DNA of 64,000 bases from ZLKRG44 sp964555705 (GCA_964555705.1 CAZKTN010000001.1:1-64000), one strand, 5' to 3'; numbered from the stretch's first letter, positions 1-10,300 are shown. Notes: a model not told the origin generated them from the sequence alone. Numbers and translations: made by a program.

Positions 1-53
1 GGCCGGAGGGTGACGCTGGTGACGCCAACGACGGCGGCAATACCGCCGAGTGA
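1..53 (+). CDS. C-terminal end of an unidentified acidic protein (partial)
   Basis: An open frame enters from the left edge and stops at TGA 51-53. Its last 16 residues are rich in Gly, Asp, Asn and Glu (PEGDAGDANDGGNTAE). Such a flexible acidic tail is compatible with several cytosolic proteins, for example a chaperone, but is not diagnostic. The frame is favoured because a stem-loop/terminator region follows immediately. The product cannot be named from this fragment. Confidence 0.4.
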   Translation, partial: PEGDAGDANDGGNTAE

Positions 54-70
54 ACTGACTGAGCACATCC

Positions 71-152
71 GGCAGCGCCCGCCTCGCGCAACGCTGCCTT
101 AGACACCCCGGACTCCGTGAAGCGCCTCGCGCCTCACGGAGTTCGGCTTTTT
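71..152 (+). terminator. Tandem stem-loops, the second a rho-independent-type terminator
   Basis: GGCAGCG (71-77) pairs with CGCTGCC (92-98). It is followed by a perfect 9-bp stem ACTCCGTGA (112-120) / TCACGGAGT (134-142) with a 13-nt loop and a short T-run at 148-152. This fits termination of the gene that ends at position 53. Confidence 0.65.
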
Positions 153-174
153 GGGGATCCCGAGCCGGTCACCC

Positions 175-220
175 TTGACCCGCCCTCGCACAAACCCATG
201 ATCGAGTTTCAGACTGGAGA
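175..220 (+). promoter_or_regulatory. Candidate promoter and ribosome binding site for the 32-aa ORF
   Basis: TTGACC (175-180) and CATGAT (197-202) are separated by 16 bp, a reasonable sigma70-like pair. GGAGA (216-220) lies 7 nt before the ATG at 228. Together they support expression of the tiny downstream ORF. Confidence 0.4.
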
Positions 221-227
221 ACGAATC

Positions 228-326
228 ATGAGCGCCGAGCAGATCAACCGACTTGCCCAGAAGACCGTCGTGGCCCTGTGCAGCCTGTGCGTGGGAATCC
301 TGCTCGCGCGTGCGCTCGGCCTATGA
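228..326 (+). CDS. Small single-span membrane protein (32 aa), unknown function
   Basis: This is a 32-residue ORF starting at ATG 228. It has a polar N-terminus (MSAEQINRLAQK) followed by one hydrophobic segment of about 20 residues ending in LARALGL, so a single transmembrane helix is likely. A well-placed GGAGA and a promoter-like pair precede it, which is more than chance ORFs in this window show. Its stop codon overlaps the gltX stop convergently (CTATGA, 321-326). No family is recognised. It could be a small membrane regulator or a spurious ORF. Confidence 0.4.
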   Translation: MSAEQINRLAQKTVVALCSLCVGILLARALGL

Positions 327-2009
327 CGCCGCCGGCGCAGAGACCGCCGCGATGCAGCGGTCGATTCGCGCAAGAGTGCTGGCACGACCCAAGATCGCCA
401 GCGTGTCGAAGATCGGGGGGCTGACCGTGCCACCGCTCACGACAACGCGAAGCGGCTGCGCAACCTTGCCGAGCTGCCCCTCCGCCGCCGACTGCGCGTA
501 GGCCGTGATCGCGGCCTCGAGTGCAGGCACCGTCCACGGATCGCCCACGCCCTCGAGCACGCCACGCAGCGCACGCACATGATCGAGGCCGCTGGGAGCG
601 CCGTCGAGCAGGTGCTTCCTCACCACCTTCGCATCGCTCCAGCGGATCGCGCCGTCGTCCAGCGCAAGGAACCTGTTGGCGCGGAAGAGGTCGTCGAGCG
701 TCTTCGACCGAGGCTGGCTCGCGGCCGCGAGCGCATCGAACTGAGCGTCGCTGAGACGCGCCATGAACGCAGGGTGGTAGGCGTGGCCATGCGCGCGCGA
801 GAGCGCCACGTAGCGCTCGAGCGGCATGCCGGTGATCGCGTCGCAGTTGAAGGAGAGCAGCTTCACGCGGTCGAACTTGGCGGGCGTCTTCACCACCCGC
901 TTGAGGTCGAAGCGCTCGCAGAGGAAGGCGTTGTCGAACTTCTCGACGTTCTGGCCCGGGCTCCACCCGTTGAGCGCGAGGAAGTTGCACAGCACCTCAG
1001 GCAGGTAGCCAGAGCGTCGGAAGTCGTCGACGTTGATCTCAGGGAGCGTGACTTCGAGCGCTGCAGCGAGCGCATTCGCCTCCTCGAGCTCAAGCTGCAC
1101 GGCGGTGTCGGCAAGCCATGTGGCCCAGCGGTCGGCGGGCACGCAGCCGCCCGGAGCGGCGGCGATCCCCCGCTCCTTCACCGCCTTGCGCAGCACCTTG
1201 TCCTTGTCGCGCTTGCTCATCTTGCTGCCGTCGGGGTTCACGATCAGCGGCATGTGGCCGTACGTCGGCCGCGGGTAGCCAAGGGCGTCCTGCAGCACCA
1301 TGTGCTTGGCGGTGTTGTTGAAGTGCTCCTGCGCGCGCAGCACGTGGGTGACGCCCATGAGGGCATCGTCGACGACGACCGCGAAGTGGTACGTGGGGAA
1401 GCCGTCGGCCTTGCGGATGACAAAGTCATCGACCTCGCCGGCGGGCAGCGTGGCCTCGCCCAGGATCTCGTCGCGGATCGTGATGGGGCCTTCAGGCGTG
1501 CGGAACCGGATGACCGCCGGAGTGCCGGCCGCGAGCAGCGCATCGACCTCAGCCTTGGAACGGCTGATGGCCCGCGTGCGGTCATAGCGGTAGGCGACGC
1601 CGCGTGCCTTCGCGTCGGCGCGCATCGACTCGAGCTCGGCTGGCGTGTCGAATGCGTAGTACGCGGCGCCGGACTCGATGAGGCGCGCGAACTCGCGGTT
1701 GTAGATGTCCAGGCGCTGGCTCTGGAAGTACGGGCCGCTTGGCCCGCCGCCGCAGCCCTCGAACGCCGGGCCCTCATCCCACCGGATGCCCAGCCACGCG
1801 AGGTCCTTCAGGAATCCCACGCTTGCCGCATCTGAGCTGCGCTTCTGGTCGGTGTCCTCGATGCGCAGGATGAACCTGCCTCCGCGGCCATGCGCGAACG
1901 CCCAGCAGAAGAGGGCCGATCGTGCGCCGCCCACATGCAGGTGGCCCGATGGACTCGGCGCGAAGCGTGTGACCACCGGACCCTTGGACGGGTCGGCATG
2001 GGCAGTCAT
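321..2009 (-). CDS. gltX: Glutamyl-tRNA synthetase (class I)
   Basis: It charges tRNA with glutamate in the cytosol. The N-terminus carries the class I signature PSPSGHLHVGG (HIGH motif, residues about 18-28), followed by FILRIEDTD of the Glu/Gln subgroup and the second signature SKMSKRDKD. The protein is about 562 aa, longer than the usual 470-500 aa, with extra sequence after KMSKR (a Gly/Ala/Cys-containing segment) before the anticodon-binding region. The start chosen is ATG at 2009, 11 residues before the conserved VTRFAPSPSG block; ATG at 2042 is an in-frame alternative, and neither has a clear Shine-Dalgarno. It is divergent from the phosphodiesterase at 2107. Whether it is discriminating or also charges tRNA-Gln cannot be read from the sequence. 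Confidence 0.93.
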   Translation of the reverse strand: MTAHADPSKGPVVTRFAPSPSGHLHVGGARSALFCWAFAHGRGGRFILRIEDTDQKRSSDAASVGFLKDLAWLGIRWDEGPAFEGCGGGPSGPYFQSQRLDIYNREFARLIESGAAYYAFDTPAELESMRADAKARGVAYRYDRTRAISRSKAEVDALLAAGTPAVIRFRTPEGPITIRDEILGEATLPAGEVDDFVIRKADGFPTYHFAVVVDDALMGVTHVLRAQEHFNNTAKHMVLQDALGYPRPTYGHMPLIVNPDGSKMSKRDKDKVLRKAVKERGIAAAPGGCVPADRWATWLADTAVQLELEEANALAAALEVTLPEINVDDFRRSGYLPEVLCNFLALNGWSPGQNVEKFDNAFLCERFDLKRVVKTPAKFDRVKLLSFNCDAITGMPLERYVALSRAHGHAYHPAFMARLSDAQFDALAAASQPRSKTLDDLFRANRFLALDDGAIRWSDAKVVRKHLLDGAPSGLDHVRALRGVLEGVGDPWTVPALEAAITAYAQSAAEGQLGKVAQPLRVVVSGGTVSPPIFDTLAILGRASTLARIDRCIAAVSAPAAS

Positions 2010-2094
2010 GGGACGGTCGCGCGGTCCGGCAGGGTCGTTCATCGGGTGTTCATCGGGCGGAGGGCGTTCGCCGCGCCAGTGGCGCGAGGGCGGG

Positions 2095-2100
2095 TAGGGT
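2095..2100 (+). promoter_or_regulatory. -10-like TAGGGT 6 bp before ATG 2107
   Basis: TAGGGT ends 6 bp before the start codon, which would put transcription initiation at or next to the ATG (leaderless mRNA). No -35 match is seen. It is one of eight starts in the window with this exact spacing. Confidence 0.35.
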
Positions 2101-2106
2101 ATCGAC

Positions 2107-2595
2107 ATGGAAATGCGGGTTGGACTGCTGTCGGACAGCCATGGGCGGGCCGAACGCACCGAGCGGGCCGTGGACGCGCTGCTTGCCGCCGGCGCGGACG
2201 TGCTGATCCATGCCGGCGACATCGAGACGGAGCAGGTGCTCGACTGCCTTGCGGGCCACAACGCCCACATCGTCTGGGGCAACTGCGACTGGGACCGCGC
2301 TGGCCTCGAGCGCTACGCGAAGGACATCGGCATCGCGGTGCACGCCGATGCGGGCGAGCTCGAGGCGGACGGCGTTCGGATTGCGTTTACGCATGGGCAC
2401 CTGCCAGCCGCACTCCGCACCGCTATGGCGTCGGGTGCTCGCTACCTGGTGCACGGCCACACGCACGAGCGCCGAGACGAGTTCGTGGACGGGGTGCGGA
2501 TCATCAATCCAGGAGCCCTGCACCGCGCGCGTCCTTTCACGGTCGCGCTGCTGACGCCCAAGTCCGGCGAACTGAGGACCATCGAGGTGACCTGA
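2107..2595 (+). CDS. YfcE/MJ0936-type metallophosphoesterase
   Basis: A 162-aa calcineurin-like phosphoesterase. The metal-binding motifs appear in order: SDSHG (D-x-H, residue about 9), HAGDIE (GD), VWGNCDWD (GN-D), THGH and GHTH near residue 115. This small single-domain layout matches the YfcE/MJ0936 group of phosphodiesterases that act on simple phosphodiesters in vitro; the cellular substrate is unknown. The following membrane-protein gene starts one base after its stop, so the two are probably co-transcribed. Confidence 0.85.
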   Translation: MEMRVGLLSDSHGRAERTERAVDALLAAGADVLIHAGDIETEQVLDCLAGHNAHIVWGNCDWDRAGLERYAKDIGIAVHADAGELEADGVRIAFTHGHLPAALRTAMASGARYLVHGHTHERRDEFVDGVRIINPGALHRARPFTVALLTPKSGELRTIEVT

Positions 2596-2596
2596 C

Positions 2597-3055
2597 ATGA
2601 GCGACGCTCCCCTTCCGCTCTGGATCCTGATCGCAAACGCCGCGGCCGCGTGGTTCCTGACCGGGCTCATCTGGGTGATCCAGGTGGTGCACTACCCGCT
2701 CTTTGCGTCGGTGGGGCGCAGCGAGTTCGCTGCCTACGAGGCGAGCCACACCAGGCTCATCACGATCGTGGTCGGCCCGGTGATGCTGCTTGAGCTTGCG
2801 ACGAGCGTGCTGCTGCTTGTGGTGCGGCCCACGCCGGTGCCGATGTGGGCTGCGGCAGCGGGCGTGGCGCTGGTGGGCGCGATCTGGCTCTCGACCATCG
2901 CCCTTCAGGTGCCTGCGCACGGGCGCCTTGCGCAGGGCTTTGCGGAAGACGCGCACGCGCTCCTCGTGCACTCGAACTGGATCCGAACCGTCGCGTGGTC
3001 CCTTCACGGCGCGCTCTGCGCGTGGATGCTGCACAAGGCGATGGCGGCGCGGTAA
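2597..3055 (+). CDS. Conserved multi-pass membrane protein, unknown function
   Basis: A 152-aa protein with about four hydrophobic helices: an N-terminal span through WFLTGLIWVIQVVHYPLF, two central spans around residues 55-105, and a C-terminal span. The conserved-looking WxIQVVHYPLF and the later VHSNWIRT segments resemble small uncharacterised bacterial membrane proteins; I cannot name a function. GAGGTG 6-7 nt upstream is a good ribosome binding site. It follows the phosphodiesterase by one base and ends at the TAA that also begins the -10-like box of corA. Confidence 0.7.
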   Translation: MSDAPLPLWILIANAAAAWFLTGLIWVIQVVHYPLFASVGRSEFAAYEASHTRLITIVVGPVMLLELATSVLLLVVRPTPVPMWAAAAGVALVGAIWLSTIALQVPAHGRLAQGFAEDAHALLVHSNWIRTVAWSLHGALCAWMLHKAMAAR

Positions 3056-3058
3056 GGT
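3053..3058 (+). promoter_or_regulatory. -10-like TAAGGT 6 bp before GTG 3065, overlapping a stop codon
   Basis: The TAA stop of the upstream gene (3053-3055) is the first half of TAAGGT. The box lies 6 bp before the corA GTG. Confidence 0.35.
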
Positions 3059-3064
3059 GCGGGG

Positions 3065-4234
3065 GTGACCCGGTTCACCCTCGATCCGCTGAAGCCGCTG
3101 AGGCCGCTGCTTGGCCATCAGCGGAAGAAGCACTCCCGCGCGGGTCCGCGCGTCGGGCTGCCGCCGGGATCGATCGTCGTTGATCCAGGGCATCCGACGG
3201 CGGTCGCAACGGCCTTCGGGTACGGGCCTGACGGCTTCGAGGAACGGTCGATCACGGACATTTCCCAGCTCGACGAGCTGCGGGCGCGGTGGCCGCAGCT
3301 GTGGCTCAATGTCGACGGGCTCGGGGACGGATCGCTGATCCAGGCCGTGGGCGAGAAGTTCAGCCTCCATCCGCTGGCGATCGAGGACGTCACCGACCCC
3401 AGCCAGCGCGCGAAGGTGGAGCCGTACGGCGACACCACCTTCATCGTGATCCCGATGCCGCGCGCGACGGCGGAGAGCTTCGAGACCGAGCAGCTCTCGA
3501 TATTCGTGGGCAAGGACCTCGTCGTCACGTTCCAGGAGCGCGTCGGCGGCGACTGCCTCGACCCAATCCGGGAGCGCATCCGGCTCAAGCGCGGGCGCGT
3601 GCGAACTGCAGGCGCGCCCTACCTCGCGTATGCGCTGCTCGACAGCGTGATCGACTCCTACTTCCCGGCGCTCGGCACGCTCGGCGACCGCCTTGACGGT
3701 CTCGAGGAGCGAATCATCTTCCACACGCAGGCGGACGCCATCTTCGAGATCCGTGCCGTCAAGCGCGACCTCATGAAGATGCGCCGCGCGGTGTGGCCAG
3801 TGCGCGATGCGGTGACCACGCTGATGATGCTCGAGAACGTCTTCGACGCCGAGCACCGTCTTTACATCCGCGATGCGTTCGACCACGTGATCCGCGTGAT
3901 GGACCTGCTGGACACTGACCGCGCTGTCGCCAGCGACCTGATGGAGATGTACATGGCCGTCTCCAACAACCGCCTCGGCGAGGTGACCAAGGTGCTCACC
4001 ATCATCGCCACCATCTTCATCCCCCTGTCGTTCATCGCAAGCATCTATGGGATGAACTTTGACCCTGACGACAGCCCCTGGAACATGCCGGAGCTGCACT
4101 GGCGACTCGGCTATCCCTTCGCCCTGGGCCTCATGGCGCTTGTGGCGGGAGGGTTCCTTCTCTTCTTCTGGCGCAGAGGGTGGCTTGGCGGCAGTTTCCT
4201 CGGCAGCAACCGCCGAGAGCCGCCTGAAGACTGA
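3065..4234 (+). CDS. corA: CorA-family magnesium/cobalt transporter
   Basis: A 389-aa inner-membrane divalent cation channel. It has a large N-terminal cytoplasmic domain, a long helical stalk, and two C-terminal transmembrane segments. The signature YGMNF lies at the end of the first span (about residue 328), and the second span ends in a basic tail. Length is slightly above the usual 316-370 aa because of a basic N-terminal extension before the CorA domain. GTG 3065 is chosen because it lies 9 bp after the previous stop and matches the TANNNT-6-start pattern. A long opposite-strand ORF here is a codon-bias shadow. Confidence 0.92.
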   Translation: MTRFTLDPLKPLRPLLGHQRKKHSRAGPRVGLPPGSIVVDPGHPTAVATAFGYGPDGFEERSITDISQLDELRARWPQLWLNVDGLGDGSLIQAVGEKFSLHPLAIEDVTDPSQRAKVEPYGDTTFIVIPMPRATAESFETEQLSIFVGKDLVVTFQERVGGDCLDPIRERIRLKRGRVRTAGAPYLAYALLDSVIDSYFPALGTLGDRLDGLEERIIFHTQADAIFEIRAVKRDLMKMRRAVWPVRDAVTTLMMLENVFDAEHRLYIRDAFDHVIRVMDLLDTDRAVASDLMEMYMAVSNNRLGEVTKVLTIIATIFIPLSFIASIYGMNFDPDDSPWNMPELHWRLGYPFALGLMALVAGGFLLFFWRRGWLGGSFLGSNRREPPED

Positions 4235-4344
4235 TCGGCGGCCCCGCGGAGACAGGGCCGTGGCGTGGCCTGCCTACCCTGCCGGGCGTGTGGACAGTCC
4301 GGAAACCCTTGCGTTAGGGCGCCGCTTCGGGGAGCATTCCCGGA

Positions 4345-6504
4345 ATGACCTCGACCGGCACCCACCCGATGCACACCACTGACACCACCGTCCGGGCCTC
4401 TGACTACTTCGGCGCGCTCACCTTCAGCGGGGACGTGATGCTCAAGCATCTCGCACCTGACGTGTGCGAGACGCTGCGGCGCACGATGACGCATGGGCTG
4501 CCGCTTGACCCGGCGGCGGCCAATGCAGTGGCGACCGCCATGAAGGACTGGGCGCTCGAGCACGGGGTCACCCACTACTCGCACTGGTTCCAGCCGCTGA
4601 CGGGCCTCACGGCGGAGAAGCACGACGCGTTCCTCTCGCCCACAGGCGATAACGGCGCGCTCGAGAAGTTCAGCGGCGATGCCCTGATCCGCGGCGAGCC
4701 TGACGCGTCGAGCTTCCCGTCGGGCGGAATCCGCGACACCTACGAGGCGCGCGGCTACACCGCGTGGGACGCGACGAGTCCGGTGTTCATCATGCGCGGC
4801 GGCAACGGCCAGGGCACGCTCTGCATCCCGACGGTGTTCGTGTCGTGGACGGGCGAGGCGCTCGACAAGAAGACACCGCTGCTGCGGTCTATCCACGCAG
4901 TCACGTCGCAGGCGATGCGGGTGCTGCGCATCTTCGGCACCGATGCCGGCGTGTCGGGCGTCTTCTCGACGCTCGGCTGCGAGCAGGAGTACTTCCTCGT
5001 CGACCGCGAGCTCGTCCACGAGCGGCTCGACCTCTCGGTGTGCGGACGCACGCTCGTGGGCGCCGCCCCGCCCAAGGGCCAGCAGCTTGAGGACCACTAC
5101 TTCGGGGCGATCCCTGACCGGGTGCTTGCCTTCATGGCGGATGCGGAGCGGAGGCTCTTCGAGCTCGGCGTGCCGGTCAAGACGCGCCACAACGAGGTCG
5201 CGCCCGGCCAGTACGAGATCGCGCCGACGTTCGAGAACGCCAACGTCGCCGTCGACCACCAGATGCTGACGATGCAGGTGCTGCGGCAGACCGCGCGCGC
5301 GCACGGATTCGAGTGCCTCATCCACGAGAAGCCCTTCGCCAAGGTCAACGGCTCCGGCAAGCACATCAACTGGTCGCTGTCGACGGACACGGGCACGAAC
5401 CTGCTCGACCCGCGCGACGAGACGCACACCAACATGCAGTTCCTGGTGTTCCTGTGCGCAGTGATCCGCGCGGTGGACGTCCATGCGGGCGTGCTGCGCG
5501 CGTCGATCGCCAGCGCACACAACGACCACCGGCTCGGCGCGAACGAGGCGCCTCCGGCGATCATGAGCGTCTACCTCGGCGACATGCTCACCGACATCCT
5601 CGACCAGCTCGAGCAGGGCAAGCCGCGCTCGACGGCGAAGGGCGGAGCGCTCGATCTCGGCGCGCGCAGCGTGCCCTCGATCCCGCGCCACGCGAGCGAC
5701 CGCAACCGCACGAGCCCCTTCGCGTTCACCGGCAACAAGTTCGAGTTCCGCGCAGTCGGCAGCTCGCAGGCGGTGGCGTGGCCGAGCACTGTGGTCAACA
5801 CGATCGTGGCCGAGAGCCTCGACGTGATCGCGACGGAGCTCGAGAAGCGGCTCACGGAGCGCCCCACTGCCGAGCAGCTCGAGCAGGCGGTGCGTTCGGT
5901 GCTCCAGGATGTGGTGAAGAAGCACCGACGGGTGTGCTTCGACGGCAACGGCTACAGCGCCGCATGGCACAAGGAAGCCGCCAAGCGCGGGCTCCCGAAC
6001 TATCCCTCGACGGCCGAGGCGCTCAAGGAGCTGGTCACGAAGAAGGCGGAGCACCTCTTCGCGTCGTACGGCGTGCTCACGCCGCGCGAGCTGCATGCGC
6101 GCCACGAGATCCAGCTCGAGCAGTACTGCAAGATCGTGCAGATCGAGGGGCGAACGCTGTCGACGATGGTGCACACGCAGATCCTGCCTGCGGCCATGCG
6201 CGCGCAGGGCGAGCTCGCGGAGATCTGCATCGCCACCGAGAAGGCCGGCACCAGGGTCCCTGAGGCCAAGGCTGCGCTGCGCGCGGTCGCTGGCCACGTG
6301 AAGGCGCTCCGGACGGCGCTCTCGGCGCTCGATGCGTCGCTAGCCCGCGAGGTGCCCGATCTCGAGAAGCGGATGCTCCACTGCCGCAAGGCTGTGCTGG
6401 GCGCCATCGAGAAGGTGCGTACGGCCTCCGACGAGCTCGAGCGCCGCGTACCAGCGGACATCTGGCCCCTGCCCACCTACGCGCAGATGCTGCTGATGCG
6501 CTGA
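4345..6504 (+). CDS. glnN: Type III glutamine synthetase
   Basis: It makes glutamine from glutamate, ammonia and ATP. At 719 aa it has the size of GSIII enzymes, far longer than GSI (about 470 aa). Characteristic segments include the N-terminal THYSHWFQP block, GCEQEYF (metal-binding glutamates), the NEVAPGQYEIAP block, GSGKHINWS, and the FRAVGSSQ/NT region. GGGGAG lies about 10 nt before ATG 4345. The gene stands alone, with no nitrogen regulator beside it. GSIII is scattered among Bacteroidetes, cyanobacteria, planctomycetes and others, and forms large oligomers. Confidence 0.94.
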   Translation: MTSTGTHPMHTTDTTVRASDYFGALTFSGDVMLKHLAPDVCETLRRTMTHGLPLDPAAANAVATAMKDWALEHGVTHYSHWFQPLTGLTAEKHDAFLSPTGDNGALEKFSGDALIRGEPDASSFPSGGIRDTYEARGYTAWDATSPVFIMRGGNGQGTLCIPTVFVSWTGEALDKKTPLLRSIHAVTSQAMRVLRIFGTDAGVSGVFSTLGCEQEYFLVDRELVHERLDLSVCGRTLVGAAPPKGQQLEDHYFGAIPDRVLAFMADAERRLFELGVPVKTRHNEVAPGQYEIAPTFENANVAVDHQMLTMQVLRQTARAHGFECLIHEKPFAKVNGSGKHINWSLSTDTGTNLLDPRDETHTNMQFLVFLCAVIRAVDVHAGVLRASIASAHNDHRLGANEAPPAIMSVYLGDMLTDILDQLEQGKPRSTAKGGALDLGARSVPSIPRHASDRNRTSPFAFTGNKFEFRAVGSSQAVAWPSTVVNTIVAESLDVIATELEKRLTERPTAEQLEQAVRSVLQDVVKKHRRVCFDGNGYSAAWHKEAAKRGLPNYPSTAEALKELVTKKAEHLFASYGVLTPRELHARHEIQLEQYCKIVQIEGRTLSTMVHTQILPAAMRAQGELAEICIATEKAGTRVPEAKAALRAVAGHVKALRTALSALDASLAREVPDLEKRMLHCRKAVLGAIEKVRTASDELERRVPADIWPLPTYAQMLLMR

Positions 6505-6560
6505 GGGGCGCGAGCGGCAGCCGCGGCGAGGCCATGCACGGCGCCGATTGGCGGGTTCCC

Positions 6561-6586
6561 TATACTGATGGGCTCGCTTTTTGGAG
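6561..6586 (+). promoter_or_regulatory. -10 box and ribosome binding site of tig
   Basis: TATACT (6561-6566) is a near-consensus -10 without a recognisable -35. GGAG (6583-6586) is 9 nt before ATG 6596 and decides that start over the upstream in-frame TTG at 6581. Confidence 0.5.
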
Positions 6587-6595
6587 TCCCAAGAC

Positions 6596-8047
6596 ATGAG
6601 CACCGCCACCGCCGAAGCCACCCGCATCTCCGTCAGCGACGCGGGTCCCGCCGCCAAGCGCATCGACATCACTGTCCCCGCCGCATCGGTGGATGGGCAC
6701 GTCTCCACCGCCCTCTCCGGACTGCAGCGCGACGCTGCGGTGCCCGGATTCCGCAAGGGCAAGGTGCCGATGCCGCTGCTGCGCCGCAAGTTCGGTGGCG
6801 CGCTGCTGCAGGACGTGCGCCAGCGCCTGATCGCGGAGAGCTACCAGAGGGCGCTTGAGGACAACAAGATCCGGCCGATCGCGCCGCCTGAGATGGCGCC
6901 CGGCACCACCGAGCCCGAGGTCGTCGAGGGCAAGGACTTCGCGTTCTCGGTGGTCGTCGAGATCATGCCGACATTCGAGCTGCCCGCGTGGGAGGGCATG
7001 GCGATCAAGCGGCCCGTGATCGAGATCGGCGACTCGCACGTCGAGGACGAGATCAAGCGGCTCTCCTACCGCTTCGGCGCCCCATCGGCGATCGACGGTC
7101 CCTTCGAGCCGCTCGACCGGATGGTCGGCAAGGCGACCGTGCGCGTCGCTGGCGGCGACGAGGTGCAGTTCGAGACCGACCAGGCACTCGCGGTGGTACC
7201 CGCGGTCGAGGATGCAGGCAAGGGCCCATTCCTCGGGCTGCTGGTCGAGGGCCTCGATTCGACGCTGACGGGCAAGAAGGTCGGCGACACGGTGGTCATC
7301 TCCATGAAGGGGCCTGAGGGCCACGAGATCGAGTCCATCCGCGGTGCCGACCTCGCGGTCACCTTCGAGATCCGCGCAGCCGAGCGAATCACGCCGGCCA
7401 CGCGCGAGGCGCTCGCGACGCAGCTTGGCTGCGAGAGCGATGACGTGCTCAAGGACAGCGTGCGCTCGCTGCTCGAGCGGCGCCGCGACGACGAGCAGCG
7501 CTCTGCGATGCGCGACCAGGTCTTCGAGCAGCTTGCCGCGGGCGTCGACTTCGAGCTTCCCGTGAAGCTGAGCGAGTCGCAGGTGGCGCGTGACCTCGAG
7601 CGGCAGCGCCTCGAGATGCTGTACCGCGGCACCGACCCGCAGGTCGTCGAGCGGCGCATGGCTGAGATCCGTGGCTCGAGCGCGGACGAGTCGCGCCGAA
7701 GGCTGAAGCTCTTCTTCGTGCTTGCGCGCCTGGCAGAGCAGCTCGGCGTCGAGGCGACCGACGCGGAGGTGAACGGCCGCATCGCGATGATCGCGCGCCA
7801 GCGCGGCACGCGGCCTGCGGAGCTCCGTGCGGAGCTCGAGAAGACGGGCCGCCTGAGCGAGCTCGCGCTGCAGATCCGCGAGCACAAGTCTGCGGACCGC
7901 GTGATCGCGAAGGCAACCATCACCGACATCCCCGCCGAGGAGTGGAACGCGCAGCTTGAGGCGCGCGGCGCTGGCGCCGGCAAGGCAGCGTCGGGCACGA
8001 AGGCCGCCGGCAAGGGCAAGACCTCCAAGACAGCCAAGTCGGAGTGA
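6596..8047 (+). CDS. tig: Trigger factor, ribosome-associated chaperone
   Basis: A 483-aa chaperone that binds nascent chains at the ribosome exit. The N-terminal domain carries the ribosome-binding signature GFRKGKVP (about residues 45-52). A central FKBP-like segment (about 150-245) is followed by the long helical C-terminal domain and a Lys/Gly/Ala-rich tail. Start ATG 6596 is set by GGAG 9 nt upstream. It is followed, with a 4-nt GTGA overlap, by a SHOCT-like membrane protein and then clpX. The usual clpP between tig and clpX is absent. Confidence 0.93.
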   Translation: MSTATAEATRISVSDAGPAAKRIDITVPAASVDGHVSTALSGLQRDAAVPGFRKGKVPMPLLRRKFGGALLQDVRQRLIAESYQRALEDNKIRPIAPPEMAPGTTEPEVVEGKDFAFSVVVEIMPTFELPAWEGMAIKRPVIEIGDSHVEDEIKRLSYRFGAPSAIDGPFEPLDRMVGKATVRVAGGDEVQFETDQALAVVPAVEDAGKGPFLGLLVEGLDSTLTGKKVGDTVVISMKGPEGHEIESIRGADLAVTFEIRAAERITPATREALATQLGCESDDVLKDSVRSLLERRRDDEQRSAMRDQVFEQLAAGVDFELPVKLSESQVARDLERQRLEMLYRGTDPQVVERRMAEIRGSSADESRRRLKLFFVLARLAEQLGVEATDAEVNGRIAMIARQRGTRPAELRAELEKTGRLSELALQIREHKSADRVIAKATITDIPAEEWNAQLEARGAGAGKAASGTKAAGKGKTSKTAKSE

Positions 8048-8343
8048 GCGCACCAGCCGCCGAGCCGCTGTCGCACTTCGCGCGCATCGCGCCGGTGCTT
8101 GGCGTGCTTGTGCTGATTGTGATCGTGGGCGCGGTCGCACTGCTGCTGATCAAGCGCTGGTGGAAGGGCGAGAGCGAGGCCACCATGCCGGGGTTCACGC
8201 TGGGCGACCTTCGCGCGATGCGCGACGCCGGCGAGATATCGGTCGCGGAGTACGAGCGCGCGAAGGAGCAGATGGTGCGCAAGGTGCGAAGCCAGCCCAC
8301 TTCAGCCAAAGCGGTGAAGGGCCACCGCGGCACGACCCGATAG
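8044..8343 (+). CDS. Single-span membrane protein with SHOCT-like C-terminus
   Basis: A 99-aa protein starting at a GTG that overlaps the tig stop (GTGA). Residues about 17-38 form one strongly hydrophobic helix (VLVLIVIVGAVALLLI) followed by KRWWK. The segment LGDLRAMRDAGEISVAEYE (about 58-76) is the short helical pattern of SHOCT-type C-terminal domains, thought to mediate oligomerisation or interactions. Function is unknown. Its position between tig and clpX suggests a link to protein quality control, but this is inference. Confidence 0.65.
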   Translation: MSAPAAEPLSHFARIAPVLGVLVLIVIVGAVALLLIKRWWKGESEATMPGFTLGDLRAMRDAGEISVAEYERAKEQMVRKVRSQPTSAKAVKGHRGTTR

Positions 8344-8353
8344 ACTCGGTCCG

Positions 8354-9759
<1,406 letters not shown>

Positions 9760-9763
<4 letters not shown>

Positions 9764-10245
9764 GCGGACTGCGTCACGACTGGGCGCGCGTTGCCTCGGC
9801 GGCGCGGCCGGCCGACCTCTCCGGCGACCGCTCCGTCCGAATGCAGGGCTTCGTGGACTGCGCATGGGACGCGCTGGCGAGCACCGGCGTCTCGTGGATC
9901 GGCTTCTACCTGGAGGTGCCCGGTGCACCCGAGACCGAGCGGCTGGTGCTGGGGCCGCGCCGTGACAGCCCTGCGTGCTCGCCCATCGGGCTGCATGGGG
10001 CGTGCGGAAGGTGCATGGTGGCCGGTGTGCCGCTTGTCGTGCGCGACGTCAGCGAACTCGGCGCGAACTACATCGCCTGCGACCCCCGCGACCGGAGTGA
10101 GCTGGTTGTGCCCTGCCGTAGCGGAGACGCGGTTTGGGGGGTGCTTGACGTGGATAGCCACGAGATCGGGTGCTTCTCGGAGAGTGATGCCCGGGCGGCC
10201 GCTGCAGCGCTGGCGGCGTGGGGGCTCACGGACATCGGCGAGTAG
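9760..10245 (+). CDS. GAF-domain protein resembling free methionine-(R)-sulfoxide reductase
   Basis: A 161-aa single GAF domain with IGFYLE, a VVRDV block, CDPRDRSELVVP and GVLDVDS, the pattern of fRMsr (MsrC/YebR) proteins that reduce free methionine-R-sulfoxide. The three redox cysteines of that family appear to be conserved as C73, C82 and C107 (spacing 9 and 25, against 10 and 24 in the E. coli enzyme), with C107 in the IACD motif as the likely catalytic one. An extra C85 is present. GTG overlaps the clpX stop (GTGA), so it is probably co-expressed with the Clp unfoldase. The alternative is a ligand-sensing GAF protein. Confidence 0.7.
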
Positions 10246-10300
10246 CACGCTCGATTCCTCAGTTCAAGTCCGGTAATTAGAAGCCCCGCGGCGATTGCAC

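Noticed and set aside
2010..2282. Longer gltX frame up to 2282
   Set aside because: The extra N-terminus has no family similarity and would overlap the divergent phosphodiesterase gene at 2107.
2537..4099. Long minus-strand ORF opposite corA
   Set aside because: His/Arg/Asp-rich translation without any domain pattern; it is the complement of a clear CorA frame and reflects GC-rich codon bias.
4111..6297. 728-aa minus-strand ORF opposite the glutamine synthetase
   Set aside because: Low-complexity Arg/Ala/Leu translation with no motif; an antisense shadow of glnN.
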